Assembly (NCBI GenBank): GCA_964447175.1
Contig: CAYURP010000009.1
Coordinates: 1-64,000 of the forward strand
Direction: 5' to 3'
Origin: CAYURP01 sp964447175
GTDB taxonomy: Bacteria; Zixibacteria; MSB-5A5; SM23-73-2
DNA: 64,000 bases
The position numbers and the translations under genes are program-made. The notes beneath the pieces are model-generated. The model was given only the letters and a program-made list of their open reading frames with translations, was not told where the DNA came from and ran no database searches. Position 1 is the first letter of the stretch. Each line of letters begins with the position of its first letter. Below are positions 33,824-43,447 of the stretch, piece after piece.

Positions 33824-35914
33824 ATGAGAGGGAAAAATCTTTCCATTTTTTATGTTTGTTCAGCAGTTTTCGTTTTGGCAATAACCTTGACTCTACTAAG
33901 CGGTTGCGGTAAAAAGGCATACGAGCCCGTACAGCCACCTGAGGAGACTTTGACCCTCTACTCAATTGTAGCTACCCCGTCATCCATTGAGGAGGGGGAC
34001 AGCTGTCTTATAGCTGCTTTGGTGACCGACGAGAACGGTGATCCCAGAGAGGGCATCCGGGTAACTTTCCAGGTTACGCCTGATACATTAGGTTACCTTT
34101 CCTCTTCAATAGACACCACCGATGCCAATGGTATAGTTTATACCTATTTTTATTCCCTTTATCCCGGAACTGCTACCTTTAATGCCATCTCAGAAAAAGC
34201 CGGATCTAAATCCACCCAGGTATATATCCGGGCTAAAACCGTAGTCATTAAGCTAATCCAGATGGATATCTATCCTCTGACCCTGATCGCAGATGGTGTT
34301 TCCACCAGTGAGGTTACCGTTACCGTCAGGGATTCATCCGGTAATTTCATTAAGGATGGCACTATGGTTAAGTTCACTGCGGGTGAGAAGTTTGCGGACA
34401 TCGATGGCGATGGATATTATACTGATTTCATCGATTCTTTGATATACGATACTAATGATAACGGTAAATGGGATGCCTTAGGTCTGATCTCCCCGGCGGA
34501 GAATACGGTCACAGGAGTTGCCACCGCTACCTATGTGGCTGGGGTTCAGGCAACGGCAGTCTATATTAAAGCCACGGTAAGCGGAATTTCAACTCCGGTT
34601 CAGGACGAGAAATCCATCCAGCTTACCCCCAACACCACCGTAGCCAGCATAACCTTAGATGCTGATAGCTTGATCATTCAGGTAAGAGGCACGGGAGGTC
34701 TGGAATCGGTTAATCTTGTGGCAACGGCATATGACGATAATGGCAACCGGGTTCCAGGAGGGGTTCCCATCGACTTTCTGATAACCGACGGTCCCGATGG
34801 CGGTGAAAATCTGAACGGTATAGGCTATGGGCCTTTTACTGCTAATACCAATTCTCTGGGCGAAGCTAAAGTTACTCTGAACAGTGGAACCATATCCGGA
34901 ACCGTGAAGACCAGAGCCACCTCGGCTTCTATAATCTCAATGGTAACCCAGGTTACCATTCAGGCTGGTCCTCCGGAATACATCTCATTAGGCGGTGATC
35001 CGTTGAACATCCGCGGCTGGGACGTGGTGAACGCCACTTCCACCATCGTGGCTATGGTGAATGATGTGTACGGCAACCCTGTTCCAAATAAAACAGCAGT
35101 ATATTTCTCCACTGAGGAGGGTATGGTGGACGCTTATTCTGAGACCATTGGAGGGCTGGCTGAGACGGTTTATCACTCGGGCGATCCCAGAAATAATGGA
35201 ATAGCTCTGATCTACGGCTCCACCTCCGGTGGAACCGTAGCCGATACCTTAGGGATTATAGTCTCCGGTCCACCCTACTATGTAGAATTTTTACAATATC
35301 CTGCCTCCCTAATGGCAGATGGGGCATCCAAGGGTGATGTGCTGGTCCAGGTTTTAGACGTTAATCGCAACTACGTGGTGGGAGGAACTAAAGTGGAGAT
35401 AGAAGCCACCCTCGGAGAAATAGAGTCAGGTGAGACCTTTGATGGAATTAACGGAAGCATCATTGAGACCGAGCTGCAAAGTGAAGTGCTCAGTGTAGAT
35501 TACTCTCCAGCATCTCCGGATGATGGCATCGGAGCAATAGTAGTGCTTCAGGCTAAATCCGGCTGGGCTGGAGCATATGCCACTGTCCCATTTCTCACCG
35601 GACCCGCATACAGTAAAAATTGCGCCATTGAGATGACTTCCACCGTTCCCTACGGCAGCCAGGTTCCCATCGAAGTGCTGATTCGGGACAGATACAATAA
35701 CCCTCTGGCAGGGCATCAGCTTTCCGCATCGGTATTCGGAAGTGATATCACTGGAGCCACTCAGGTCACAGACGCATATGGCTTGGCAACCGGTTTCTCC
35801 TTTATCGCCACCTCCGATACCACATTCAAAAGCGCCATAGTCAGCGTCTATGACTCCGATCCCAGAGGTGGATTTACCATAAGCAAGAAAGTGTCATTAT
35901 CTCAGGAGGAGTAA
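33824..35914 (+). CDS. Lipoprotein with multiple invasin/Big_1-type Ig-like domains
   Basis: A 696-residue lipoprotein. ATG 33824 has GGAG 9 nt upstream. The signal ends in a classic lipobox 'LLSGCGKK'. The mature part is a string of about six bacterial Ig-like domains of the invasin type, each starting like 'YSIVATPSSIEEGDSCLIAA' and containing 'V(T/N)D.NGNP..G..V.F' and 'TD..G.A...': roughly 45-140, 145-270, 275-385, 385-480, 485-600 and 600-696. The second domain carries two Asp-rich loops, 'DIDGDGYYTD' and 'DTNDNGKWD', which look like calcium loops. It probably projects from the cell surface as an adhesin or structural protein. A strong terminator follows. Confidence 0.85.
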   Translation: MRGKNLSIFYVCSAVFVLAITLTLLSGCGKKAYEPVQPPEETLTLYSIVATPSSIEEGDSCLIAALVTDENGDPREGIRVTFQVTPDTLGYLSSSIDTTDANGIVYTYFYSLYPGTATFNAISEKAGSKSTQVYIRAKTVVIKLIQMDIYPLTLIADGVSTSEVTVTVRDSSGNFIKDGTMVKFTAGEKFADIDGDGYYTDFIDSLIYDTNDNGKWDALGLISPAENTVTGVATATYVAGVQATAVYIKATVSGISTPVQDEKSIQLTPNTTVASITLDADSLIIQVRGTGGLESVNLVATAYDDNGNRVPGGVPIDFLITDGPDGGENLNGIGYGPFTANTNSLGEAKVTLNSGTISGTVKTRATSASIISMVTQVTIQAGPPEYISLGGDPLNIRGWDVVNATSTIVAMVNDVYGNPVPNKTAVYFSTEEGMVDAYSETIGGLAETVYHSGDPRNNGIALIYGSTSGGTVADTLGIIVSGPPYYVEFLQYPASLMADGASKGDVLVQVLDVNRNYVVGGTKVEIEATLGEIESGETFDGINGSIIETELQSEVLSVDYSPASPDDGIGAIVVLQAKSGWAGAYATVPFLTGPAYSKNCAIEMTSTVPYGSQVPIEVLIRDRYNNPLAGHQLSASVFGSDITGATQVTDAYGLATGFSFIATSDTTFKSAIVSVYDSDPRGGFTISKKVSLSQEE

Positions 35915-35935
35915 AAGAATATAAATTCATTTTTT

Positions 35936-35971
35936 AAAGCCGCCTGGTCTGAACTTCAGGCGGCTTTTTTT
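35936..35971 (+). terminator. Intrinsic terminator after the Ig-repeat lipoprotein
   Basis: An 11-bp stem AAAGCCGCCTG / CAGGCGGCTTT with a 10-base loop, followed by a run of T. The stop codon is about 22 nt before it. The rest of 35915-36225 shows no gene. Confidence 0.9.
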
Positions 35972-36225
35972 AACTCATTCTTAAAAAGAGCTCTGTAATA
36001 AGGCATTTTTTTAGCTAATTGGGACTCTATTGATAAACACTCAGGATATCATAAACGTATTAAGATGATAGCTATCAAACAGGAGTTCTTTTCTCCTGAA
36101 AGCTATACCAGGGAATAATCAGCGTGAAAATTAACCTTCACTAAAAAATGGAGGATAAAATTCGAGGGGAAAGAAGATTCAAAAAGAACTCTAAATTTCC
36201 GATTTATAAGAATGGTGGTATAAAG

Positions 36226-38106
36226 ATGAAAAGACTTTTATTTGTTTTATTAATTATATTATTTGCCGCAACTTCCGCTTATGCCTCGGAACAGAAACTA
36301 ACCTCAGCCTACGAGCAGGAGCTTATCCAGCGGGTTAAAGGAGTTTTTGGCTCAAAGGATCAAAAAGAAAAGCTCAAAGAACCAACCCGCCCTATATGTG
36401 CCACCCCCATATTTATGGAGCTCTTTGCTAACTATGATAAATTATCTTATGAAGCAAAAAAAATCCTTTCCCCCTTAATCCGCCAGAGGCCTGATTCCTT
36501 ATGGACCGATCCAAGAACTTATGACACACCCAGCGGGCATTTCAAAATCCATTATGTGATCTCAGGAGATGATGCTGTTTTCGAACCAGGTGTCGACACT
36601 CTACCTGCTGATGGTCATCCGGATTATGTCAATCGCTGTGCCGAGATTATGGATTATGTCTGGCATCACGAGATAGATACTTTAAGTTACAACAGTCCTC
36701 CTCCAGATAATTGGTACACACCTAATGGCGGGGATGGGAAATATGATGTATATCTGACTGTTATGGATCCAGGATATCTAGGCTTCACCATGCCTGAGTA
36801 TTACTATGCCTATCCTAAAGCCACCAGCTACATTGTCCTGAGAAGTGATTACAGCATTTTTACCAAACCACCCTATAATATGTATGATGATCAATATGAT
36901 CTCATGAAGGTCACGGCTGCCCATGAGTTCTTTCACGCAGTTCAAATGGGGGGATATGATGCTGCTGAGTATGGCGGCTCGTCTCCTGATTACGAACCTT
37001 ACTGGATGGAAATAACCGCTGTCTGGATGGAGGATATGGTTTATGACGATATAAACGATTATCTGGGATATCTGTTTTACTTTTACCGTTATCCCTGGTT
37101 ATCATTGAAAACCTTTTCATATGATTCAGGCGATAAACCCAGATATTTTCATGCTTATGCCAGTTGTATCTGGGCAATCTATTTATCGGAGAAGTTCGGG
37201 GAGGATATTATCAAGGACATCTGGTTCAAGTGCGGGCAGGTGGCTGGGGATAATGTGCTCTCAGCTACCTCCCAGGCTCTGGCTAACAGGGGAAGCTCCC
37301 TTAAGGAGGCTTTTCAGGAGTTCACCATCTGGAACTATTTCACCTCCGACCGGGCAGATACCCAGACCTTTTATTCAGAGGGCAATCTTTTCCCCTACAA
37401 AGTTTACATTGACGATTATCACCATAACCATCCCTCCTATCCCGTGAATGTCAGCTCTGCTGCCAGCCCTCCGGAGAATCTGGGCTCAAACTATGTTGCC
37501 TTTCAGGTACCCTACCCTACAACTGGTGGACTGAATGTTGGTTTTTACGGTGACAGCCTGGCAAGCTGGGAGGTATCCTTGATCGGATACCAAGAAGGCA
37601 ATCCACCTTGGTTCTCCCAGATTGATCTTAATACCTTGCAGAATGGAGAAAAAGATATATATAATTGGAATCTCTATTACAAAATCATAATGATCCCGGC
37701 AGTAACTGATACTGATTTATATGACGATGACAACTTTGACTATGCTTACACGGCTTCTATTGACACAGCCCTGGATGTGGAGGAGGTAAAAGATAAAAAT
37801 AACGTCTCCCTTATAAGACTATTTCAAAACTATCCCAATCCCTTTAACCTTACCACCAACATACCCTTCACGGTTAACAGAAAACTGGAAACTGAAAACA
37901 GACCACTCCTCACCACCCTAAAGATATATAATATCCTGGGTCAGGAGATAAAGACCCTGGTGAATGAGGAGGAAATCCCTGGAACCTATGAGGTCACCTG
38001 GGATGGCAAGGACAATAATGGAATTGAGGTATCATCCGGAATTTACTTCTATAAGCTCCAGGCTGGCCCGCACACCCAGGTCAAAAAGATGCTTTTGGTA
38101 AAGTAG
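36226..38106 (+). CDS. Secreted metalloprotease-like protein with C-terminal T9SS-type sorting domain
   Basis: I start at ATG 36226 because 'MKRLLFVLLIILFAATSAYA' is a signal peptide and GGTGG precedes it; an upstream ATG (36148) would bury it. The 626-residue protein has a zinc-peptidase signature H233-E-F-F-H237 ('VTAAHEFFHAVQ') with acidic residues downstream ('MEITAVWMED'), as in the MXAN_6640-like putative metalloproteases. The C-terminus (about 535-626) is a FlgD-Ig/Por-secretion type domain: 'LFQNYPNPFN', 'IYNILGQEIKTLV', 'WDGKDNNG', 'SGIYFYKLQAG' and 'KKMLLVK'. This points to export and surface sorting in the FCB manner. Confidence 0.85.
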   Translation: MKRLLFVLLIILFAATSAYASEQKLTSAYEQELIQRVKGVFGSKDQKEKLKEPTRPICATPIFMELFANYDKLSYEAKKILSPLIRQRPDSLWTDPRTYDTPSGHFKIHYVISGDDAVFEPGVDTLPADGHPDYVNRCAEIMDYVWHHEIDTLSYNSPPPDNWYTPNGGDGKYDVYLTVMDPGYLGFTMPEYYYAYPKATSYIVLRSDYSIFTKPPYNMYDDQYDLMKVTAAHEFFHAVQMGGYDAAEYGGSSPDYEPYWMEITAVWMEDMVYDDINDYLGYLFYFYRYPWLSLKTFSYDSGDKPRYFHAYASCIWAIYLSEKFGEDIIKDIWFKCGQVAGDNVLSATSQALANRGSSLKEAFQEFTIWNYFTSDRADTQTFYSEGNLFPYKVYIDDYHHNHPSYPVNVSSAASPPENLGSNYVAFQVPYPTTGGLNVGFYGDSLASWEVSLIGYQEGNPPWFSQIDLNTLQNGEKDIYNWNLYYKIIMIPAVTDTDLYDDDNFDYAYTASIDTALDVEEVKDKNNVSLIRLFQNYPNPFNLTTNIPFTVNRKLETENRPLLTTLKIYNILGQEIKTLVNEEEIPGTYEVTWDGKDNNGIEVSSGIYFYKLQAGPHTQVKKMLLVK

Positions 38107-38341
38107 ATGCTTTGCATAGTTCTAAAAAGCACTATAGAAGCTTACAGACTGAAATTTAATTTAACAACTTTATTGTTAGGACTTATTAGATGACACGCTA
38201 AATCACCTATCAGACACCTAAAATTCAGTAACAAACTTGGAACTGAAACAGTTATTAATTGTATTAATAGGTTGATAGTGATCTAGATAATTTAAGTAAA
38301 AAGCTATATCTTAAACAAATTCCAAGCTGGTTTAAATTAAC
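38107..38341. other. Non-coding, AT-rich region before rplU
   Basis: No gene, repeat or convincing hairpin-with-T-run terminator is seen here. It leads to the rplU promoter at 38342. A structured L21 leader is not evident. Confidence 0.5.
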
Positions 38342-38370
38342 TTGACTTGAAGATAAAATACCTCTATATT
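38342..38370 (+). promoter_or_regulatory. Probable sigma70-type promoter for rplU-bamA-skp-lpxD
   Basis: TTGACT (38342-38347), 17-bp spacer, TATATT (38365-38370), 40 bp before the rplU start. The SD is AAAGGAG, 6-9 nt before ATG 38411. Confidence 0.6.
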
Positions 38371-38410
38371 ATTATTCGTATAGATTTGGAAACTCAAAAG
38401 GAGAAACCAG

Positions 38411-38731
38411 ATGTATGTTATCATGGAAACAGGCGGTATGCAGTTTAACGTCCAGGAAGGTGATAAAGTAAAAATTCCCAAGCTGGACGTAGAGCCAGGA
38501 AAAAAATTCACCTTTGACAAAGTCCTTTTAGTGGGCGGACAGGAAAAACCTCTTATCGGAACTCCCTATATTGAAGGGGCAAAAATCGAAGCCCAGGTAA
38601 CAGAGCAGGGGAAATCGGATAAAATAACTGTCTTCAAATACAAAAAAAGAACCAAATACAGAAAGAAAACAGGACATCGTCAACCCTACACCGAAGTTTT
38701 AATTAAAAAAATAAATTTGCCTAAAAAATAA
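38411..38731 (+). CDS. rplU: 50S ribosomal protein L21
   Basis: L21 is a 23S-rRNA-binding protein of the large subunit. The 106-residue protein shows 'MYVIMETGGMQFNVQEGDKVKIPKL', 'FDKVLLVG', 'GTPYIEGAKIEAQV', 'VFKYKKRTKYRKKTGHRQPYTEVLI'. In most bacteria rplU is followed at once by rpmA (L27). Here the next gene, 20 nt on, is bamA, so rpmA must be elsewhere in the genome. Linking a ribosomal gene to the outer-membrane assembly set under one promoter is uncommon. Confidence 0.97.
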   Translation: MYVIMETGGMQFNVQEGDKVKIPKLDVEPGKKFTFDKVLLVGGQEKPLIGTPYIEGAKIEAQVTEQGKSDKITVFKYKKRTKYRKKTGHRQPYTEVLIKKINLPKK

Positions 38732-38751
38732 AAAATACGCTCCTTTTTCTC

Positions 38752-41061
38752 ATGAGAATAAGATTAATCTTAATCATATTCCTCTTGCTTCTTTCTTTCT
38801 GTCCTGCCTATGGCCAGAACAAAGTCATCTCCAGAATCGATGTGCAAGGGAATCTTACCGTTGATTCCACTTTGATAACCAATATGTCCGGGCTTTTAAG
38901 GGGAATGGAACTGGATCCCTATGCGGTCCAGGATGCCATAAGAAGACTCTATGCCATGGATCTTTTCTCTGATATCCAGGTCAAGGGGGAGGAAACCCCG
39001 GGCGGAATCATCGTTACCTTTGTGGTCAAGGAGTATCCCAGACTTGTAAAAATGGAGTTCTCGGGTAACAATAATGTTAAAACGGATAAGATCTTAGAAA
39101 AAATCAAAATGGTCGAAGGCAAACGCATCAGCCCGACTGATGTTAAAGAGGAGGTCGAAAATATCAAATCCATCTACGAGGAAAAGGGATACCTTCTGGC
39201 TCAGGTGGAATCCGAAGTGGTTGAATCCGAGATTCCGGGCGAGGTGGCATTGAAATTCAAGATAGACGAGGGGAAAAAGGTCAAAATCAAAAAGATATAC
39301 GTGGAAGGGAATCAGGTTTTCAGTGATGGCAAGATAAGAAAACAGATGAAAAACAAACAGGATAGCTTTTTCAGGAGCGGGGAGTTCGATCCGGAGAAAT
39401 ACGAGGAGGATAAGGATAAAATCGTTGAGTTTTATCAAAAGGAAGGATATCTGGACGCGGAGGTGGTCTCCGATTCCATCTGGTATGATCCCTCCAGAAA
39501 AGATATGTTTATTCAGATAAGGGTCTATGAGGGTCCCCAATATATGTTTGGCAAAGTAAGCTGGGAGGGAAACAAAAAGTTTTCGAATGACATACTCCAG
39601 AAAGCTGTGAAGTTTGAAGAGGGTAAGGTTTACGACCAGGAGAAATACGATAAGACCTTAGAGGAACTACACGCCCTTTATCTGGAGGAAGGCTATCTCT
39701 ATGCCCAGATACTGGATGAAACCAAAACCAAGGGAAATGTGGTGGACATCCACTACTCCTTTTCCGAGGGGATTCCTGCCAATATCCGCAAGATAAACAT
39801 CGCCGGCAATTCCAGAACCAGAGAGAAGGTAATCCGCAGGGAGCTCTGGGTAAAGCCGGGTCAAAGGTTCAGACGTTCGCTTTTAATGCGCAGCTTAAGG
39901 GACGTTATGTATCTGAACTATTTTGCCAACGTGGTTCCGGATTACGAGGTTCTGGATAATGGGGATATAGATTTAATAGTGAAGGTGGAGGAAAAACCCA
40001 CTGGCCAATTCTCGTTCGGTGCAGGATACAGCGAAAGGGATAAATTAGTGGGCACCATCGGCCTGGGAACGCCAAACCTTTTCGGAAGGGGACAAACTCT
40101 CCAGCTTAGCTGGGAGTTTGGGAAGACCCTGCAGAATGTTCAGTTGAGTTTCACCGAACCCTGGTTTCTGGATACCCCTACCTCGGTTGGATTTGATATA
40201 TACAACACTAATCAAAGTTGGTATGACGAGTTCACCGAGGAAAGGAGAGGAATTAGTTTGAGACTGGGACGCAGGCTTTCCTGGCCCGATGATTATTTCA
40301 GGCTATTTGTGAGGTATCGTTTGGAGAATGTTCGCTACTTCGATTTTCAGACATATACTGATACTCTTGGCGTGGAACGGGTCCTTCCCGAGCTTGAGTA
40401 CCTGACCCAAATCAAATGGCCCCAGCGCACATCCAGTTTCGACTTCACCATAGTCCGGGATTCCCGGGACCTGCCCCAGTTTGCCACTTCAGGATCTGTA
40501 ATGTCCTGGAATGCTGAATTTGCGGGAGGGCTTCTGGGCGGGGACTGGTCCTATCACAAACATATCTTTTTGTTTTCCAAGTATATTCCCAGCTTCTGGA
40601 AGTTCGTTTTGGTAGCTAAAGCCAAATTCGGAGTGATAGATACCTACACCAAAGGTGGAAATATTCCCTACAGTGAACGTTTCACCCCAGGAGGGATTGA
40701 CCCGGATGGGATTATCAGAGGCTATGCGGATGGTACCGTAGGACCAAAGGACGAAAGCGGTTATCTAATCCGGGGAAGATCTGTTCTGATCTATAACTTC
40801 GAATATCAATTCCCTATCGTGGAGCAGCAGATCTATGGGCTGCTTCTGGCTGATATGGGTAATGCATACCTTAAGGCTCGGGATATTCAACCCCTGGCTT
40901 TCAAAAATCTTTATAAATCCGCAGGATTTGGTGTCAGATTAATAATTCCCAATCTGGGAATGATAGGTTTTGATATGGCTTACGGATTCGATTATCCCAA
41001 TCCTTTGAACCGGGATCACGGGGAGTGGAGACCCCACTTTAATTTTGGAACAAGTTTTTAA
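38752..41061 (+). CDS. bamA: Outer membrane protein assembly factor BamA
   Basis: BamA inserts beta-barrel proteins into the outer membrane. The 769-residue protein has a signal peptide (1-21), five POTRA domains (about 24-400; 'ISRIDVQGNLTVDSTLI', 'KMEFSGNNNVKTDKIL', 'KKIYVEGNQVFSDGKI', 'GKVSWEGNKKFSNDIL', 'IRKINIAGNSRTREKVI') and a 16-strand barrel. It has the lid-loop motif 'IRGY' ('GIIRGYADGT') and a C-terminal Phe ('FNFGTSF'), the BAM recognition signal. It lies 20 nt after rplU and just before skp and lpxD, a common envelope-biogenesis order. Confidence 0.96.
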   Translation: MRIRLILIIFLLLLSFCPAYGQNKVISRIDVQGNLTVDSTLITNMSGLLRGMELDPYAVQDAIRRLYAMDLFSDIQVKGEETPGGIIVTFVVKEYPRLVKMEFSGNNNVKTDKILEKIKMVEGKRISPTDVKEEVENIKSIYEEKGYLLAQVESEVVESEIPGEVALKFKIDEGKKVKIKKIYVEGNQVFSDGKIRKQMKNKQDSFFRSGEFDPEKYEEDKDKIVEFYQKEGYLDAEVVSDSIWYDPSRKDMFIQIRVYEGPQYMFGKVSWEGNKKFSNDILQKAVKFEEGKVYDQEKYDKTLEELHALYLEEGYLYAQILDETKTKGNVVDIHYSFSEGIPANIRKINIAGNSRTREKVIRRELWVKPGQRFRRSLLMRSLRDVMYLNYFANVVPDYEVLDNGDIDLIVKVEEKPTGQFSFGAGYSERDKLVGTIGLGTPNLFGRGQTLQLSWEFGKTLQNVQLSFTEPWFLDTPTSVGFDIYNTNQSWYDEFTEERRGISLRLGRRLSWPDDYFRLFVRYRLENVRYFDFQTYTDTLGVERVLPELEYLTQIKWPQRTSSFDFTIVRDSRDLPQFATSGSVMSWNAEFAGGLLGGDWSYHKHIFLFSKYIPSFWKFVLVAKAKFGVIDTYTKGGNIPYSERFTPGGIDPDGIIRGYADGTVGPKDESGYLIRGRSVLIYNFEYQFPIVEQQIYGLLLADMGNAYLKARDIQPLAFKNLYKSAGFGVRLIIPNLGMIGFDMAYGFDYPNPLNRDHGEWRPHFNFGTSF

Positions 41062-41076
41062 AAATTCTGGGGAGGT

Positions 41077-41625
41077 ATGAAAATGAAGTTCCTGAAGAAA
41101 TCATTATGGATTTTGTTATTGGCTGGTGCTTTAGCCATTATTGGATTTAATTCCTTTTCCTATTCCCAGGAGGGAAAGCTGGGCTATATAGATTCGATGA
41201 GGCTCAGAGCTGAATACAAAGAATTTGAGGATGCCCAGGCTCAGTTTGATAAAGACGTTGTCCGATGGGAAGCTCAGGCTGACACCATGAGAAAGGAAAC
41301 AGACAGTCTTCAAGCTGACCTGGACAAAAAGGGACTCCTTTACAGCGAGACCACAAAAAAAGAAAAAGAAAACCAGCTGGAATCGCTTAAAATCAAATAC
41401 CAGAAATTCGTCAATGATACTTTTGGACCTGGAGGAACTGCAGAGACAAGGAATGCGCAATTAACCAAACCCATCATAGATAAGATAAATCAAGTGCTTG
41501 AAAAGATAGCTATAGAGAACAACTATGCCATGATATTCGATTCGGTTAATGGCAACATCGCTTATGCCAATAAAGCCCTGGATTTAACCGATCAGGTCCT
41601 GGAGGAACTGAAAAAATTACAATGA
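41077..41625 (+). CDS. skp: OmpH/Skp family periplasmic chaperone
   Basis: Skp is a trimeric 'jellyfish' chaperone that holds unfolded outer-membrane proteins. The 182-residue protein has a signal peptide (about 1-30, 'NSFSYSQEG'), a short beta region ('KLGYIDSMRL'), and long charged helices (about 45-150) expected to form the coiled-coil tentacles. The C-terminal 'IAIENNYAMIFDSVNGNIAYANKALDLTDQVLEEL' is typical. It lies 15 nt after bamA, with GGGGAGG as SD, and one base before the lpxD ATG. Confidence 0.92.
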   Translation: MKMKFLKKSLWILLLAGALAIIGFNSFSYSQEGKLGYIDSMRLRAEYKEFEDAQAQFDKDVVRWEAQADTMRKETDSLQADLDKKGLLYSETTKKEKENQLESLKIKYQKFVNDTFGPGGTAETRNAQLTKPIIDKINQVLEKIAIENNYAMIFDSVNGNIAYANKALDLTDQVLEELKKLQ

Positions 41626-41626
41626 G

Positions 41627-42670
41627 ATGAAAAAAACACTCCAGGAAATCGCCTCATATTTGGGAGGGGAGATCTGCGGCAACGATTCCGTGGAGATCTC
41701 CGGAGTGGCGGGAATAGAGGAAGCCAAGCCAGGTGACCTGACATTCATTGCCAATCCCAAATACCTGAAGTTATTGGATACCACCACCGCCTCTGCAGTG
41801 GTAGTCGGGAAAGATATCCAAAAAGCTAAAATCCCCGTTATCCGGCATACCAATCCCTATTATGCTTTTTCCAAAGCTATTGCGCTTTTTCACAAGCCCC
41901 AGAAATCTTATCCTGAAAAAATCGATCCCACAGCGATTTTAGGCAAAGAGGTTGAAATCGGAAAAGGTGTTTATATTGGACCCTATGTGATAATCGAGGA
42001 TAGAGCTAAATTAGGGGATAAAGTTGTGATCCTGGGGGGAAGTTTTATCGGCGAAAACACAGAGATCGGAGAAAATTCTTTGGTCTACCCCAACGTCACC
42101 TTAAGAGAGAACGTGATCATTGGTAAAAACGTCATCATCCACAGCGGAACCGTGATCGGAAGCGATGGATTCGGCTATGCCCGGGAAAAAGGAGTTTATT
42201 ACAAGATTCCCCAGGTGGGAAAAGTGGTTTTGGAGGATGAGGTGGAAATCGGAGCCAACGTTACCATAGATCGGGCTACCTTAAGCGAAACCAGAATCAA
42301 AAAAGGTACCAAAATAGACAATTTAGTTCAAATCGCACACAACGTCAAAATAGATGAGAACACCATTGTGTGTGGTCAGGTAGGGATCTCCGGCAGCACC
42401 AAAGTCGGTAAAAACGTAACTTTGCTGGGACAGGTGGGTCTGGGGGGACACATCGAGATCGGAGATAACGTGATCGTGGGAGCACAATCGGGAGTAAGCA
42501 AATCACTTCATCCAGGAAAGGTCTATTTTGGATACCCAGCAAAAGAATATTCCAAAGCCAGAAAAATCGAAGCCGCGGTATCCCTGCTTCCCCAATATGT
42601 TGAAAAGATCAGGAACCTAGAAAAAAGAATTAAAGAACTCGAGGAGAAAATAAAGCAAAAAGTGATTTAA
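41627..42670 (+). CDS. lpxD: UDP-3-O-(3-hydroxyacyl)glucosamine N-acyltransferase
   Basis: LpxD adds the second 3-hydroxyacyl chain in lipid A synthesis. The 347-residue protein has the N-terminal uridine-binding domain ('LGGEICGNDSVEISGVAGIEEAKPGDLTFI' region), the left-handed beta-helix of hexapeptide repeats (about 105-300) with the catalytic-His region 'QIAHNVKIDENT', and a C-terminal helix. The ATG lies 1 nt after the skp stop, so translation is coupled. Its presence argues for a lipopolysaccharide-bearing outer membrane. lpxA, fabZ and lpxC are not in the window. Confidence 0.96.
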   Translation: MKKTLQEIASYLGGEICGNDSVEISGVAGIEEAKPGDLTFIANPKYLKLLDTTTASAVVVGKDIQKAKIPVIRHTNPYYAFSKAIALFHKPQKSYPEKIDPTAILGKEVEIGKGVYIGPYVIIEDRAKLGDKVVILGGSFIGENTEIGENSLVYPNVTLRENVIIGKNVIIHSGTVIGSDGFGYAREKGVYYKIPQVGKVVLEDEVEIGANVTIDRATLSETRIKKGTKIDNLVQIAHNVKIDENTIVCGQVGISGSTKVGKNVTLLGQVGLGGHIEIGDNVIVGAQSGVSKSLHPGKVYFGYPAKEYSKARKIEAAVSLLPQYVEKIRNLEKRIKELEEKIKQKVI

Positions 42671-42697
42671 AAACCAAAAAATCCCAGGAGGGAAAAA

Positions 42698-43024
42698 ATG
42701 AGCGATCCCATTGAACTCACTGATGATAACTTTGAATCTGAAGTCATTAAATCAGACAAGCCGGTTTTGGTCGATTTCTGGGCAACCTGGTGCACTCCCT
42801 GTCTGATGGTCAGCCCCATAGTGGAGGAGATCGGGAGAGATTACGCAGAAAGACTTAAAGTGGGAAAGGTGAACGTTGATCAGAACTCAAAAACCGCTTC
42901 CCAGTACGGGATAATGAGCATCCCCAGCCTCCTCTTCTTCAAGGAGGGAAAAGTGGTAGACCAGGTAATAGGCGCAGTTCCCAAGAATCATCTCAAGGAA
43001 AAGGTGGATAAGGTACTGGGATAA
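42698..43024 (+). CDS. trxA: Thioredoxin, CTPC active site
   Basis: A single-domain cytoplasmic thioredoxin of 108 residues. The fold markers 'PVLVDFWATWC', 'VGKVNVDQN', 'YGIMSIPSLLFFKEG' (cis-Pro) and 'IGAVPKNHL' are present. The active site is C32-T-P-C35 instead of the usual CGPC. This variant occurs in some thioredoxins and may shift the redox potential. SD AGGAGG precedes the ATG. It is followed 6 nt later by a CoA-binding protein gene. Confidence 0.93.
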   Translation: MSDPIELTDDNFESEVIKSDKPVLVDFWATWCTPCLMVSPIVEEIGRDYAERLKVGKVNVDQNSKTASQYGIMSIPSLLFFKEGKVVDQVIGAVPKNHLKEKVDKVLG

Positions 43025-43030
43025 ATCCGA

Positions 43031-43447
43031 ATGGAAGAATTCAAAAATCCCTCGAATGAGGAGATCAGGGAACTACTTACTCAATCCACAACCATTGCCG
43101 TGGTGGGATTATCCCCAAAACCTTCCCGTCCTTCATATGGTGTGGCTAATTACCTGAAAAACAAGAATTATCGGATAATTCCGGTCAACCCCAACTATCC
43201 TGAAGTATTAGGTGAAAAATCTTACCCGGCCCTTTCAGATGTCCCGGAAAAGATCGATATCGTGGACATATTTCGCAGGCCAGAGTACGTTCCTCCTGTT
43301 GTGGATGAGGCCATCAAGATCAAAGCTAAAGTAATCTGGATGCAGTCGGGCATAGTCAATTACCCGGCCGCTCAAAAGGCAAAAGATGCAGGTTTGGTGG
43401 TGGTGATGGACAGATGCCTGGCAGTTGCTCGTTCCACTCTAATGTGA
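43031..43447 (+). CDS. CoA-binding domain protein (YccU type)
   Basis: A 138-residue Rossmann-fold protein of the CoA-binding/YccU family. Landmarks are 'TTIAVVGLSPKPSRPSYGVANYL', 'IIPVNPNYPEVLGEKSYPAL', 'DIVDIFRRPEYVPPVVDEAI', 'VIWMQSGIVN' and the terminal 'VVMDRCLAV', where the Cys is conserved. Members bind CoA; the cellular role is not known. It follows trxA by 6 nt and its stop overlaps the start of a small zinc-ribbon gene. Confidence 0.88.
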   Translation: MEEFKNPSNEEIRELLTQSTTIAVVGLSPKPSRPSYGVANYLKNKNYRIIPVNPNYPEVLGEKSYPALSDVPEKIDIVDIFRRPEYVPPVVDEAIKIKAKVIWMQSGIVNYPAAQKAKDAGLVVVMDRCLAVARSTLM

